Made by a program: the position numbers and the translations under genes
In this document: piece after piece, positions 11,403 through 18,586 of the stretch
How the letters are laid out: each line of letters starts with the position of its first letter
Numbering within the stretch: position 1 is the stretch's first letter
The notes under the pieces: model-generated
What the model was told of the DNA's origin: nothing
What the model saw: only the letters and a program-made list of their open reading frames with translations
Database searches by the model: none
NCBI GenBank assembly: GCA_035473395.1
Contig: DATIOF010000016.1
Span: 1 to 28,206 of the forward strand
Direction: 5' to 3'
Length of the DNA stretch: 28,206 nt
DNA from: AC-32 sp035473395
GTDB lineage: Bacteria > Actinomycetota > Thermoleophilia > Gaiellales > Gaiellaceae

Positions 11403-12095
11403 CTAGGCGACCGGCGCCTCCCAGTCGTCCTCGGCGGTGATCCCGCCGTCGACCCACGTCCACGTGATCTTCTGGTACGTGAACGAGATCGTCTCGTAGT
11501 CGCCCTTCTGGACACGATCCGACACCGACGCGTTCGTCAGCCTGATCGTCATCACCTGGTTGCCGTTGCGGAGCATCCCGATCAGCACCGAGGTGAGGTT
11601 CTCGTTCTGCACGAGCGCGTTCATGAACAGCGGCGTCGACTTGTCGATCTGCTTCGTGATCGTGAGCGGCTTGTGCTGCCGCTTGCCGGTGGGCAGGCCG
11701 CTCGCCGCGTCCCTCGGCGAGACGATCTCGTGCCCGATCCCGTTGATCGGGATCGTCGGGCCGTTCGAGCCCTGGAACGCGCCCTGCTTCTGGCCCGTGG
11801 CCGCGATCGATCCGGTGAACACCGGATCGCCCGCCGGAGTGCCGGCCGGTCCCTGATCGCCCTTCTGGCCCTGGGCGCCGGTCGCGCCCCGGTCGCCCTG
11901 CGGTCCCTGGACGTTCCACTGCACGCCCGTCTCGCCTGCCTTGCAGGTGTCGCCTGCCTGGAGCAGCCGCAACTGGCCGTCCTTCTTCGCGCAGGCGTTG
12001 ATCGTGGTCGAACCGCCCTCAGCGAGCGCGTAGGTCGCGCCTGCCGCAGCAATCGCAAGGCACGCGATTGCGAGGGCAATGATCTTGCCTCGCAT
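11403..12095 (-). CDS. Secreted protein with collagen-like Gly-X-Y stretch and Hcp-like domain
   Basis: 230 aa. Residues 1-25 are a signal peptide (MRGKIIALAIACLAIAAAG, cleavage near ALA). Residues 30-62 carry two Cys (C35, C51) in an INACAKKDGQLRLL block that often precedes collagen-like stretches in actinobacterial exported proteins. Residues 64-87 are eight Gly-X-Y triplets. From about 92 the sequence matches the Hcp/T6SS tube protein pattern: HKPLTITKQIDKSTPLFMNAL, then an I-G-M-L-R strand and a final ETISFTYQKITWTW strand. Known Hcp proteins form hexameric rings in type VI secretion and are normally not Sec-exported. Here the Hcp-like domain is presented outside the cell on a collagen-like stalk, with no T6SS gene in the window. 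The usual first Hcp strands (IxGES…) are degenerate. It has its own promoter and Shine-Dalgarno sequence, and it separates lhr from the nei2-like gene on the opposite strand. Role unknown. Confidence 0.85.
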   Translation of the reverse strand: MRGKIIALAIACLAIAAAGATYALAEGGSTTINACAKKDGQLRLLQAGDTCKAGETGVQWNVQGPQGDRGATGAQGQKGDQGPAGTPAGDPVFTGSIAATGQKQGAFQGSNGPTIPINGIGHEIVSPRDAASGLPTGKRQHKPLTITKQIDKSTPLFMNALVQNENLTSVLIGMLRNGNQVMTIRLTNASVSDRVQKGDYETISFTYQKITWTWVDGGITAEDDWEAPVA

Positions 12096-12104
12096 GTCCT
12101 TCTC

Positions 12105-12110
12105 CCTCCT
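12105..12110 (-). promoter_or_regulatory. Strong Shine-Dalgarno for the Hcp-like gene
   Basis: Minus-strand AGGAGG lies nine bases before the ATG at 12095. It contrasts with the leaderless starts of most neighbours and suggests efficient translation of this exported protein. Confidence 0.7.
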
Positions 12111-12131
12111 GCTGATGACCCCCTGCCGGCG

Positions 12132-12160
12132 AGTCTAGGCAGCTGTCTCGATTGCTACAA
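12132..12160 (-). promoter_or_regulatory. Promoter of the Hcp-like gene (TTGTAG, 17 bp, TAGACT)
   Basis: On the minus strand the -35 element TTGTAG (complement of 12155-12160) and the -10 element TAGACT (complement of 12132-12137) are 17 bp apart. The predicted transcript starts near 12125 and has a leader of about 30 bases containing the AGGAGG. Confidence 0.65.
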
Positions 12161-12171
12161 GGCGCGGGACC

Positions 12172-12177
12172 TAGACT
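12172..12177 (+). promoter_or_regulatory. -10 box TAGACT of the nei2-like gene, leaderless
   Basis: TAGACT is followed by seven bases and then the GTG at 12185, which is the start fixed by the enzyme's N-terminal proline. No -35 element is evident at 16-18 bp. The same hexamer is used on the other strand for the Hcp-like gene. Confidence 0.6.
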
Positions 12178-12184
12178 TCGGCTC

Positions 12185-12940
12185 GTGCCCGAGGGCGACG
12201 CTCTTCATCGCGCGGCCCGTCGCCTCCAGGCGCTGGTCGGGGAGCGCGTCGCGGTCGCGACCCCGAATCCGCGCGCGGCGGCCGCCGTCTCGGCCGAGCG
12301 GCTCGACGGCCGCCGTCTGGAAGCGGTCGAGGCCGTCGGCAAGAACCTGCTGCTGCGCTTCGAGGGCGGGCTCGTGCTGCGCAGCCACCTGCGCATGAGC
12401 GGGCGCTGGCAGGTCGTCGAGCGCGGCACCGTCAAGCACGGCCAGCCATGGCTCGTGCTCACCGGCGCCGAGCGCGAGGCCGTGCTCTGGAACGGCCCCG
12501 TGCTCGAGCTGACCACGCGCGGCACCAGACGCCTGGGGCCCGACATCCTCGCCGACCCGCCCGACCTGGCCTCGATGGTCGCGAACCTTCGGCGCGAGCA
12601 CCAGGGCCGCGAGCTCGGCGATGCGCTGCTCGACCAGCGCCTGGTCGCGGGAATCGGGAACGTCTGGAAGGCGGAGTCGCTCTGGCGCGCGGAGCTCTCA
12701 CCGTGGCTGCGGCTCGGCGACGCCACCGACGAGGAGCTCGAGCGCGTGCTCGGCCATGCCGCACGCTTGATGCGCGCCGCTCTGGACGGCGGTGGTGACA
12801 AGCGCGTCGTCTACCGGCGCGCCGGCCGTCCGTGCCCACGCTGCGGGGCTCCGATCCGCTCCCGTGGCCAGGGCGACGACAACCGCACGGCGTACTGGTG
12901 CCCGGGCTGTCAAAGAGGAGAGGAGCACCCCGGCGCGTAG
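12185..12940 (+). CDS. nei2: Fpg/Nei family DNA glycosylase/AP lyase (Nei2-like endonuclease VIII)
   Basis: 251 aa. GTG 12185 is the right start because the family's catalytic N-terminus (Pro2, Glu3 in MPEGDALHRAA) follows directly; the upstream 11 codons would destroy it. The conserved Lys is K53 in VGKNLLLRF. The H2TH region contains LLDQRLVAGIGNVWKAE. A zinc finger closes the protein: C217-x2-C220 and C239-x2-C242 with the Arg/Thr loop NRTAYWCPGC. It removes oxidised bases and cuts the strand by beta/delta elimination. Pairing with lhr is a conserved arrangement in actinobacteria, which favours the Nei2 subgroup over Fpg. The gene lies 9 bp before the following unknown gene, so the two probably share an mRNA. 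Confidence 0.93.
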   Translation: MPEGDALHRAARRLQALVGERVAVATPNPRAAAAVSAERLDGRRLEAVEAVGKNLLLRFEGGLVLRSHLRMSGRWQVVERGTVKHGQPWLVLTGAEREAVLWNGPVLELTTRGTRRLGPDILADPPDLASMVANLRREHQGRELGDALLDQRLVAGIGNVWKAESLWRAELSPWLRLGDATDEELERVLGHAARLMRAALDGGGDKRVVYRRAGRPCPRCGAPIRSRGQGDDNRTAYWCPGCQRGEEHPGA

Positions 12941-12949
12941 AGGCCAGTC

Positions 12950-14191
12950 GTGGCCGTACGCGCTCCGCATCTCTACCGCTCGCTGCGCCTGTTCTGTCTC
13001 GCGGGCTTCTCGCTGCTCGCGGACGACGTGGCCGGCGGAGACGAGCTTCCGTTCGCGTTCGAGGAGCACGCGTCGCGCGGGCCGAGCTCGCTGTACGAGT
13101 ACCGGCCGCTCGCTCGTTCGTACGTCGAGGCGCGCGCCGAGCGGCTGAGCCAGCTCGCGGACGCCAAGCTGGCGGTCGAGGATCTGGGCCGCGAGCCCGC
13201 TGCCGCCATCTACGCGGCCGCCCATTCCGGCAAGGCGGGCGACCAGCCGCTGCTGCGGACGATCGTGCTCCCGCTGCTCGCAGATGTCACCGAGGCCTGC
13301 GGTGGCTTCGACTGGAGCGACGAGGCGTTCGACCGGGCCTATGTCGAGCTGGAGCGCTCGCTCCTCGGCGAGCGCCGAACCTACGCCGCCGTCGCGCCGC
13401 TGCTCGGCCTGTCGCTTGGAGCGCAGGTGGAGCTCGCCGACGGGCTGAGAGTTCGGGTCGCTGCCGCGGGCGAGCTCGCCGCGCATTGGCCGGAGGCGAA
13501 CGGCTTGCTGCCGGCCGGTTTCGGCACGGAGCCGGACCGGCTCTGCGTGCTCGAGCTGGAGCGCTCGCTGCTGCCGAACGAACCGCGCGCGCCCGACGCG
13601 CCCGGGGAACTCGCGGACGCGGTCAGCGCGCTCCGGCTGGCGACTGCGGCCCCGGTCGCGGTCGGCCCGGTGCTGTTCGAGCGGCTCGACTGGCGGCCAC
13701 TGGCCATCCGGCCGATGCTCCCGATCGCCGCCACCGAGCCTCCCGGTGAGCCGACCCGGCTTGACGCTTTCCGCGCCCGGCTGGCGTCAGACCTGCTCGC
13801 CCGCCTCGGACGCGCCGAGGAGGATCCGGAGCTCGCCGAGGCGCTCGATCGCTGGGAGCTGTCGCTGTTCGCCGACGAGCCGTTCCGCTCGGAGCAGCTG
13901 CGCGAGGCGCTGTCGGCGCTGCTCGGCGGGCCCGACGGGTTGTGGGCCGCATCCGTGCGCGCCGCAGTGCTGCTCGGCGAGACGGCGCGTGACCGAGCCG
14001 ACCAGCTCGAGTACCTCCGCGGGCTCGCGCGCGGCGAGCCGGCGCGAGCAGGTGCTGCCGACGCGGTGCGCAAGGCCGTCGTGGAGACGCTCGTCCACGG
14101 CGATCGGGCTGGTCTGGTGGCGACGCTGGACGACGCGCTCGTCGGCGTCCGGCCGCGGCCGGCCGGCTACTTCGCCGCGCTCGCCTCTTAG
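12950..14191 (+). CDS. Hypothetical protein, possibly HEPN-like at C-terminus
   Basis: 413 aa from GTG 12950, nine bases after the stop of the nei2-like gene, so likely translated from the same mRNA. I recognise no family with certainty. The N-terminal 280 residues are mixed alpha/beta and rich in Leu, Glu and Ala. The C-terminal part is helical, with ALDRWELSLFADEPFR, then LREALSALLGG, ASVRAAVLLGE and ETLVHGD. This order of helices recalls Apea-type HEPN domains (pattern: variable loop, ALEALLG, RxALLLG, RxxxVHG), but the catalytic Arg of Rx4-6H is not at the expected place (the His is in LVHGD). No signal peptide or membrane segment is seen. Its stop TAG overlaps the convergent gene's stop within TTAG at 14188-14191. 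A link to DNA repair rests on position only. Confidence 0.6.
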   Translation: MAVRAPHLYRSLRLFCLAGFSLLADDVAGGDELPFAFEEHASRGPSSLYEYRPLARSYVEARAERLSQLADAKLAVEDLGREPAAAIYAAAHSGKAGDQPLLRTIVLPLLADVTEACGGFDWSDEAFDRAYVELERSLLGERRTYAAVAPLLGLSLGAQVELADGLRVRVAAAGELAAHWPEANGLLPAGFGTEPDRLCVLELERSLLPNEPRAPDAPGELADAVSALRLATAAPVAVGPVLFERLDWRPLAIRPMLPIAATEPPGEPTRLDAFRARLASDLLARLGRAEEDPELAEALDRWELSLFADEPFRSEQLREALSALLGGPDGLWAASVRAAVLLGETARDRADQLEYLRGLARGEPARAGAADAVRKAVVETLVHGDRAGLVATLDDALVGVRPRPAGYFAALAS

Positions 14192-14961
14192 AGCGTCGAG
14201 TCTCTCGACCCGCCCGGCCGCGGGAGCACCGTCGTCCCGGGGCATGGCGTCGCCTGAGAGAGCTTCGCCTGGAGGGCGGCAGGCTGGCCGAACGCCTGGT
14301 AGGCGTCGTGGACCCGCAGCGGCAAGCACGCGTCCGGGCCGGGCTGCTCGAGCCTGAAGACCTGGACGAGCTTCTCCGCATCGACCTCTGACTCCGTTCT
14401 CTCGCCCGGGCCGACTTCGTGGCTCGGGCAAAGCCCGTCCGAGCAGGCCCGCACCGTGATCGTCCGCCCCGTGTCGTTGCGGAGCCGCACCGTGACGGTC
14501 GTGGCGGGGCCGGTGTCGACCAGGATGCCGGCGAGCACGATTCCGACGATCGCCGCGGTCGCCACCAGCACGCCGACCGCGATCCAGAGCTTGACTCCGC
14601 GCGTGAACACGAACCCGGTGTGCTCGGTGGGGGCCTGGAGGTCGGGGAACGGGTCGGTCCAGGGCCGGCCGAGCTGCCGCGCCCGTCGACGACCCTCCTG
14701 ACGCAGGTTCTGCTTGACCGCGTACGCGAGGTTGTCGCGGCCGATTCGGACGTGCTCCTCCGAAGCGTCGACGAGCGCGGCCATGTCGAGCACGTGCTCC
14801 AGGCCTTCCGCGTCGAGTGCACGCGCGTAGCCCTTGCGCGCACGGTCGAGGCTCTTGAGGGCGGCGCGCGCGTCGCCGCGGTCGATGGCGGCGCGAGCCT
14901 CGCCGAGCTCGTGGTCGGGGCTGGCGGCCAAGCTGGGGACGAACCGTATCCCTTTCGGCAC
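14188..14961 (-). CDS. Hypothetical single-pass membrane protein
   Basis: 257 aa from GTG 14961. Residues 1-115 are predicted helical and charged, with a repeat-like helical hairpin at about 15-85 (ARAAIDRGDARAALKSLDRA and following), reminiscent of TPR-like or coiled-coil packing. One membrane helix spans about 122-147 (GVKLWIAVGVLVATAAIVGI). The outer domain (150-257) has three Cys (in RACSDGLCPS and DACLP), which could form disulphides. No signal peptide is present, so the N-terminal part should be cytoplasmic and the Cys-containing part outside. It is divergent from the small helical protein gene (45 bp between starts) and convergent with the previous gene. I recognise no family. Confidence 0.7.
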   Translation of the reverse strand: MPKGIRFVPSLAASPDHELGEARAAIDRGDARAALKSLDRARKGYARALDAEGLEHVLDMAALVDASEEHVRIGRDNLAYAVKQNLRQEGRRRARQLGRPWTDPFPDLQAPTEHTGFVFTRGVKLWIAVGVLVATAAIVGIVLAGILVDTGPATTVTVRLRNDTGRTITVRACSDGLCPSHEVGPGERTESEVDAEKLVQVFRLEQPGPDACLPLRVHDAYQAFGQPAALQAKLSQATPCPGTTVLPRPGGSRDSTL

Positions 14962-14994
14962 GGTCCGGACACACCCGCGTGCGAATTGCCCGGC

Positions 14995-15000
14995 TACGTT
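14995..15000 (+). promoter_or_regulatory. -10 box TACGTT of the small helical protein, leaderless
   Basis: TACGTT is followed by six bases and the ATG at 15007. No -35 element is apparent. The box supports the short ORF as a real gene. Confidence 0.5.
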
Positions 15001-15006
15001 CGGGAC

Positions 15007-15219
15007 ATGGACGAAGCGCGCGCGGTGCTGCGGCGGTTGAGCCGGATCGAGGCGCTCGAGCGCGAGGGCGCGCCCCCGCGCTCACTGCTCGCGGAGGTGC
15101 GCGCGCTACTTGCGGAAGCCGAGGCCTGGACGGCCGCGGAGCGGGGAGGAACAGACCTCGCCGAGGCCGCGCTCGAGCGCTGCCGCGACGCGCTCGCCGC
15201 GCCGGCCGCGGTTCCATGA
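15007..15219 (+). CDS. Small helical protein of unknown function
   Basis: 70 aa from ATG 15007. Sequence is almost entirely helix-forming and charged (MDEARAVLRRLSRIEALERE, then LLAEVRALLAEAEAW), with heptad-like Leu/Ala spacing, and a second short helix from about 50. The frame is open upstream, but the ATG with a TACGTT box six bases before it fits the leaderless pattern used elsewhere in the window. It is likely co-transcribed with azlC, whose start is 27 bases after its stop. It might be a small adaptor or a regulator of the amphipathic-helix type, but nothing in the sequence shows a function. It is too short for a domain assignment by eye. Confidence 0.6.
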   Translation: MDEARAVLRRLSRIEALEREGAPPRSLLAEVRALLAEAEAWTAAERGGTDLAEAALERCRDALAAPAAVP

Positions 15220-15246
15220 GGGGTGGTCCGCCGGGCATGATTGGGC

Positions 15247-15927
15247 GTGTCCTCGCCACCCTCGGGCTCGGAGTCGCGCTACCGCGACGGCATCCGCGCC
15301 GCGATCGCGGTCGCGGCGACCGTCTGGTTCTTCGGCGCGTCGTTCGGGCTGCTCGCGCGCTCCGCGGGCATGGGCGTCCTCGCACCGCTCGTCCTGTCAG
15401 CGACCACCTTCGCCGGCTCGGCGCAGTTCGCCATCACCTCGATCCTCGGCACCGGCGGCGGTGCGGCGGCGGCGATCGTCGCGGCGGTGCTCCTGAACAC
15501 CCGCTACGCCCCGATCTCGATCTCGGTCGCAAGGCTCTTCCACGGCCCCCGCCTGCGTCGGCTCGCGGAGTCACAACTGATCGTGGACGAGTCGTGGGCG
15601 CTCGCGAGCCGAGGCGGAGGCCGCTTCGACCGCCGGCTCCTGCTCGGGGCCGGGCTCCTCCTGTACGTCTCGTGGCTCAGCGGTACCGCGGTCGGCGTGC
15701 TCGCTGGTGACTCGCTCGGCGACCCGAAGAATCTCGGGCTCGACGGCGCGTTCCCCGCGCTCTTCCTCGCGCTGCTCGTGCCACAGCTCCGCGCACCGCG
15801 AGCGGCCCTCGCCGCGCTGGTTGGTGGAGCGATCGCGCTCGTCCTGATCCCGGTCACGCCTGCCGGAATCCCGATCGTCGCCGCGAGCGGCGCGTGCCTG
15901 CTCGGGCTGCGCGGGAGCAAGTCGTGA
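15247..15927 (+). CDS. azlC: AzlC family branched-chain amino-acid exporter subunit
   Basis: 226 aa if it starts at GTG 15247; a TTG at 15241 is the other candidate. A CATGAT box (15236-15241) ends five bases before the GTG, which is why I prefer it. The AzlC family forms the large subunit of a two-component efflux system for branched-chain and related amino acids. Family features: IRAAIAVAATVWFFGASFGLLA in the first helix, STTFAG-type turn (here ATTFAGSAQFAI), VAAVLLNTRYAPISIS, and LIVDESWALA. About seven membrane helices are expected. The downstream azlD-like gene starts inside its stop codon (GTGA), which is the typical partner arrangement. Confidence 0.9.
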   Translation: MSSPPSGSESRYRDGIRAAIAVAATVWFFGASFGLLARSAGMGVLAPLVLSATTFAGSAQFAITSILGTGGGAAAAIVAAVLLNTRYAPISISVARLFHGPRLRRLAESQLIVDESWALASRGGGRFDRRLLLGAGLLLYVSWLSGTAVGVLAGDSLGDPKNLGLDGAFPALFLALLVPQLRAPRAALAALVGGAIALVLIPVTPAGIPIVAASGACLLGLRGSKS

Positions 15928-16232
15928 GCACGGTCTGGCTCGTGGTGCTGATCGTCGGGATCGCGACGTGGGCCTTCAAGGCGGCCGGTCCGGTGCTGCT
16001 CGGCGACCGGGAGCTACCCGAGCCTGTTGCGCGCGTCGCAGCACTGCTCGCACCGGTGCTGCTTTCGGCGCTGGTGGTCACGCAGACCGTCGGTGGGGAC
16101 AACGAGCTCGTCCTGGACGCGCGGCTGGCGGGCGTCGGCGCGGGAGCGATCGCGATCGCGGCGCGAGCGCCCCTGGCCCTGGTCGTGGTCGTCGCCGCGC
16201 TGGCGACCGCGCTGACCCGGCTGGTCACCTGA
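15924..16232 (+). CDS. azlD: AzlD family branched-chain amino-acid exporter subunit
   Basis: 102 aa. The GTG at 15924 overlaps the azlC stop (GTGA). The protein has about four hydrophobic helices: VWLVVLIVGIATWAFKAAG, ARVAALLAPVLLSALVV, LAGVGAGAIAIAARAPLALV and the last VVVVAALATALTRL. Length and topology match AzlD, the small subunit that is needed with AzlC for amino-acid export. ATWAFKAAGPVLLG matches the family's conserved first-helix end. The frame is open upstream, but earlier starts would lie well within azlC. Confidence 0.88.
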   Translation: MSTVWLVVLIVGIATWAFKAAGPVLLGDRELPEPVARVAALLAPVLLSALVVTQTVGGDNELVLDARLAGVGAGAIAIAARAPLALVVVVAALATALTRLVT

Positions 16233-16321
16233 GGTTCGTCCTGTCGCCGTCGTACATTTCAAGGCGTCGACCGGCCCGGGCCGAGACCGCGAAAATCGCT
16301 GGTTCGCTGCGGAGGTATCGC

Positions 16322-16327
16322 TAGCAT
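16322..16327 (+). promoter_or_regulatory. Candidate -10 box TAGCAT upstream of parA
   Basis: TAGCAT lies 21 bases before the ATG at 16349 and 84 before the ATG at 16412, in the 179-bp gap after azlD. It is the best -10 candidate in that gap. A -35 element is not convincing. The rest of the gap (16233-16321) shows no feature I can support. Confidence 0.3.
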
Positions 16328-16411
16328 GAGCGCGAAGAAAGGGGCTCTATGGGGCTCGCACGCCTGCTTCCGCGACCGGGAAACCGGACCGAAACCGCCC
16401 AAGGACCGCCG

Positions 16412-17182
16412 ATGGGACGAGTGATCTCATTCGCGAACCAGAAGGGCGGCGTCGCCAAGACGACAACGACGCTCAACCTGGGCGTCGCCTTGGCCGAGCA
16501 GAACCTGAAGGTGCTGCTCTGCGACCTGGACCCGCAGGGCAACCTGACGATGAGCCAGGGGCTCAACCCGGACACGATCGAGCGCTCGATGTTCGACGTG
16601 CTCGTCCACCGGCTCCCGATCCAGGAAGTCGTCCACCACGCGGAGGTCGACCTTGCTGTCTCGTCGATCGACCTCGCCGGCGCCGAGCTCGCGCTCTCGA
16701 GCATGATCGGCCGCGAGCGGGCGCTGGAGAAGGCGCTCGCGCCCGTGAGGGACACCTACGACTACATCCTGATCGACACGCCGCCGTCGCTCGGCCTGCT
16801 GACGATCAACGCGCTCGTGGCCTCGAACGGCGTGATCGTCCCGGTTCAGTGCGAGTACCTCTCGCTCCGCGGTCTCGTCCAGCTGGAGAACACGCTCTCG
16901 ATGATCCGCGAGAACCTGAACCCGGAGGTCGGAATCGAAGGGATCCTCCCGACCATGTACGACAGCCGCACGCTGCACTCGCGCGAGGCGGTGGAGATCC
17001 TGCAGGAGAATTTCGGCGACCTCGTCTTCGACACGAAGATCAAGAAGACCGTTCGCTACGCGGAGGCTCCGGTGAAGGGCACCTCCGTGCTCAAGTACGA
17101 ACCCAGCGGCAGCGCCGCCCAGGCCTACCGCGATCTCGCGAAGGAGGTGCTCAATGGCGCGCAGGCGCGCGAGCATGCGTGA
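16412..17182 (+). CDS. parA: ParA/Soj family ATPase
   Basis: 256 aa from ATG 16412, which starts right before the first beta strand (MGRVISFANQKGG) and has AAGGA upstream. An in-frame ATG at 16349 with AAAGGGG before it would add 21 non-conserved residues; I cannot exclude it. Deviant Walker A is KGGVAKTT (11-18) with signature Lys K11, switch I DLDPQGN (38-44), Walker B IDTPPS (121-126). ParA ATPases dimerise on ATP, bind DNA non-specifically and position chromosomes, plasmids or protein clusters. No ParB, parS or replication gene is nearby; instead the last 29 bases overlap the start of an ftsZ gene, with which it is translationally coupled. This suggests a role in placing FtsZ or its partner, closer to MinD or PomZ-like function than to chromosome partition. 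That role is inference. Confidence 0.92.
   Translation: MGRVISFANQKGGVAKTTTTLNLGVALAEQNLKVLLCDLDPQGNLTMSQGLNPDTIERSMFDVLVHRLPIQEVVHHAEVDLAVSSIDLAGAELALSSMIGRERALEKALAPVRDTYDYILIDTPPSLGLLTINALVASNGVIVPVQCEYLSLRGLVQLENTLSMIRENLNPEVGIEGILPTMYDSRTLHSREAVEILQENFGDLVFDTKIKKTVRYAEAPVKGTSVLKYEPSGSAAQAYRDLAKEVLNGAQAREHA
17141..17148 (+). promoter_or_regulatory. Consensus Shine-Dalgarno AAGGAGGT deciding the ftsZ start
   Basis: AAGGAGGT inside the 3' end of parA lies five bases before the ATG at 17154. It settles the start in favour of 17154 over the in-frame ATG at 17175, and so makes the N-terminal extension part of the protein. Confidence 0.75.
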
Positions 17183-18524
17183 AGGCCCGCTGGCGGAGCT
17201 CTTCCGAGCGACCGAGGCGGCGCAGCGGCAGGCCGAGAAGGAAGGCCGCGACCCCGAGCCCGAGGCTCAGCAGGCTGAGGCCGCACCCGCGGAGACTCCG
17301 CCCGCGCCGACGCCGGTCGAGCCGCCCGAGAAGACCGTCGAGCACGTCCCGGAGTGGGAGGAGGCGGCACCGCCTCCGACACCACCGCCGCCGCCCGAGC
17401 CGGTGCGACTGCCCGAGCGCGCACCCGAGCCCGAGCGCGAGGCGCCGAAGCCGAAGCTCGAGCCGCTGCCAGAGCCGCCGCCGCGGCTCCATCGTGTGCC
17501 CGAGCCGGGCGCCTACATCGCGGTCATCCGCGTCGTTGGCGTCGGCGGGGCCGGGCTGAACGCGGTCAACCGCATGATCGACGCCGACATCTCGCAGGTC
17601 GAGTTCGTCGCCGTCAACACCGACATCCAGCAGCTCCAGACGAGTGACGCGCCGGTGAAGATCCACATCGGCCGCGAGCTGACCGAGGGCCTCGGCTCCG
17701 GCGCAGACCCGGATCTCGGACGCCGCGCCGCGGAAGAGGCCTACGACCAGATCAAGCGCGCGCTGCGCGGCTCCGACATGGTTTTCGTCACCGCCGGCGA
17801 GGGCGGGGGCACCGGCTCCGGAGCGGCGCCCGTCGTCGCGCGGATCGCCAGGGAGCTCGGCGCGCTGACGGTCGGGATCGTCACCACGCCGTTCAGCTTC
17901 GAGGGCACGCGCCGCCACAAGCAGGCCACCGACGGCGTCGACACCCTCCGCGCGAACTGCGACACCGTGATCGTCGTCCCGAACGAGAAGCTGCTCGAGG
18001 TACTCGACCGCGAGACGTCGATGCTGGACGCGTTCCGGATCGCCGACGACGTGCTGCGCCAGGGCGTCCAGGGCATCTGCGACCTGATCACGCTGCCGGG
18101 CCTGATCAACCTCGACTTCGCCGACGTGCGCACGATCATGAAGGACGCCGGCACGGCCCTGATGGGCATCGGCTTCTCGGCCACCGGCGAGAACCGGGCG
18201 CGCGAGGCGGCCGAACGGGCCCTGCGCTCGCCGTTGATCGAGACCGACGTCGGCGGCGCGAAGGGCATCCTGCTCTCGATCGCCGGCGGCGACGACCTCT
18301 CGCTCTACGAGGTCAACGAAGCCGCGGAGGTCGTGCGCGGGGCCGCCACCGACGACACGAACATCATCTTCGGCGCGACCGTCGACGACCGGCTGACCGG
18401 CCAGGTCTGGGTGACGGTGGTGGCGACGGGCTTCGGCGCGCGCGGGGCCCAGCGCAGGGTCACCATGCGGGCCGAGGCGCCGGACGAAGACGCGCTCGAG
18501 CCGCCGAGCTTCCTGCAGAGCTAG
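17154..18524 (+). CDS. ftsZ: FtsZ tubulin-family GTPase with long Pro/Glu-rich N-terminal extension
   Basis: 456 aa. Residues 1-30 are basic and helical (MARRRASMREGPLAELFRAT), residues 31-118 are Pro, Glu and Ala-rich and probably disordered. The FtsZ core runs from 122 to about 427: VVGVGGAGLNAVNRM (first nucleotide loop), FVAVNTD (152-157), tubulin signature GGGTGSG (217-223), and T7 loop NLDFADV (319-325) with the Asp residues needed for GTP hydrolysis. So polymerisation and GTPase activity should be intact. After the core only about 18 residues remain before EPPSFLQS, which resembles the conserved C-terminal peptide that binds FtsA, SepF and ZipA-type partners. Normal FtsZ has a short N-terminus and a long disordered linker before that peptide; here the disordered segment is at the front. 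It overlaps parA by 29 bases. No dcw-cluster gene (ftsQ, murC, sepF) is in the window, so this may be a second FtsZ or a relocated sole copy. Confidence 0.93.
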   Translation: MARRRASMREGPLAELFRATEAAQRQAEKEGRDPEPEAQQAEAAPAETPPAPTPVEPPEKTVEHVPEWEEAAPPPTPPPPPEPVRLPERAPEPEREAPKPKLEPLPEPPPRLHRVPEPGAYIAVIRVVGVGGAGLNAVNRMIDADISQVEFVAVNTDIQQLQTSDAPVKIHIGRELTEGLGSGADPDLGRRAAEEAYDQIKRALRGSDMVFVTAGEGGGTGSGAAPVVARIARELGALTVGIVTTPFSFEGTRRHKQATDGVDTLRANCDTVIVVPNEKLLEVLDRETSMLDAFRIADDVLRQGVQGICDLITLPGLINLDFADVRTIMKDAGTALMGIGFSATGENRAREAAERALRSPLIETDVGGAKGILLSIAGGDDLSLYEVNEAAEVVRGAATDDTNIIFGATVDDRLTGQVWVTVVATGFGARGAQRRVTMRAEAPDEDALEPPSFLQS

Positions 18525-18586
18525 CGGTCGGCCTGCCGGGCTCGCTCGTCCTCTCGTACTTCGAGCCGCGTGAGACCGCGACGCTC

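Noticed and set aside
16233..16321. Search for a parS-like site or small RNA before parA
   Set aside because: No 14-16 bp palindrome or structured element stands out in this gap.
16349..16411. ParA start at ATG 16349
   Set aside because: It would add 21 residues with no resemblance to ParA N-termini; the ATG at 16412 starts at the conserved strand and has AAGGA upstream. Kept only as an alternative.
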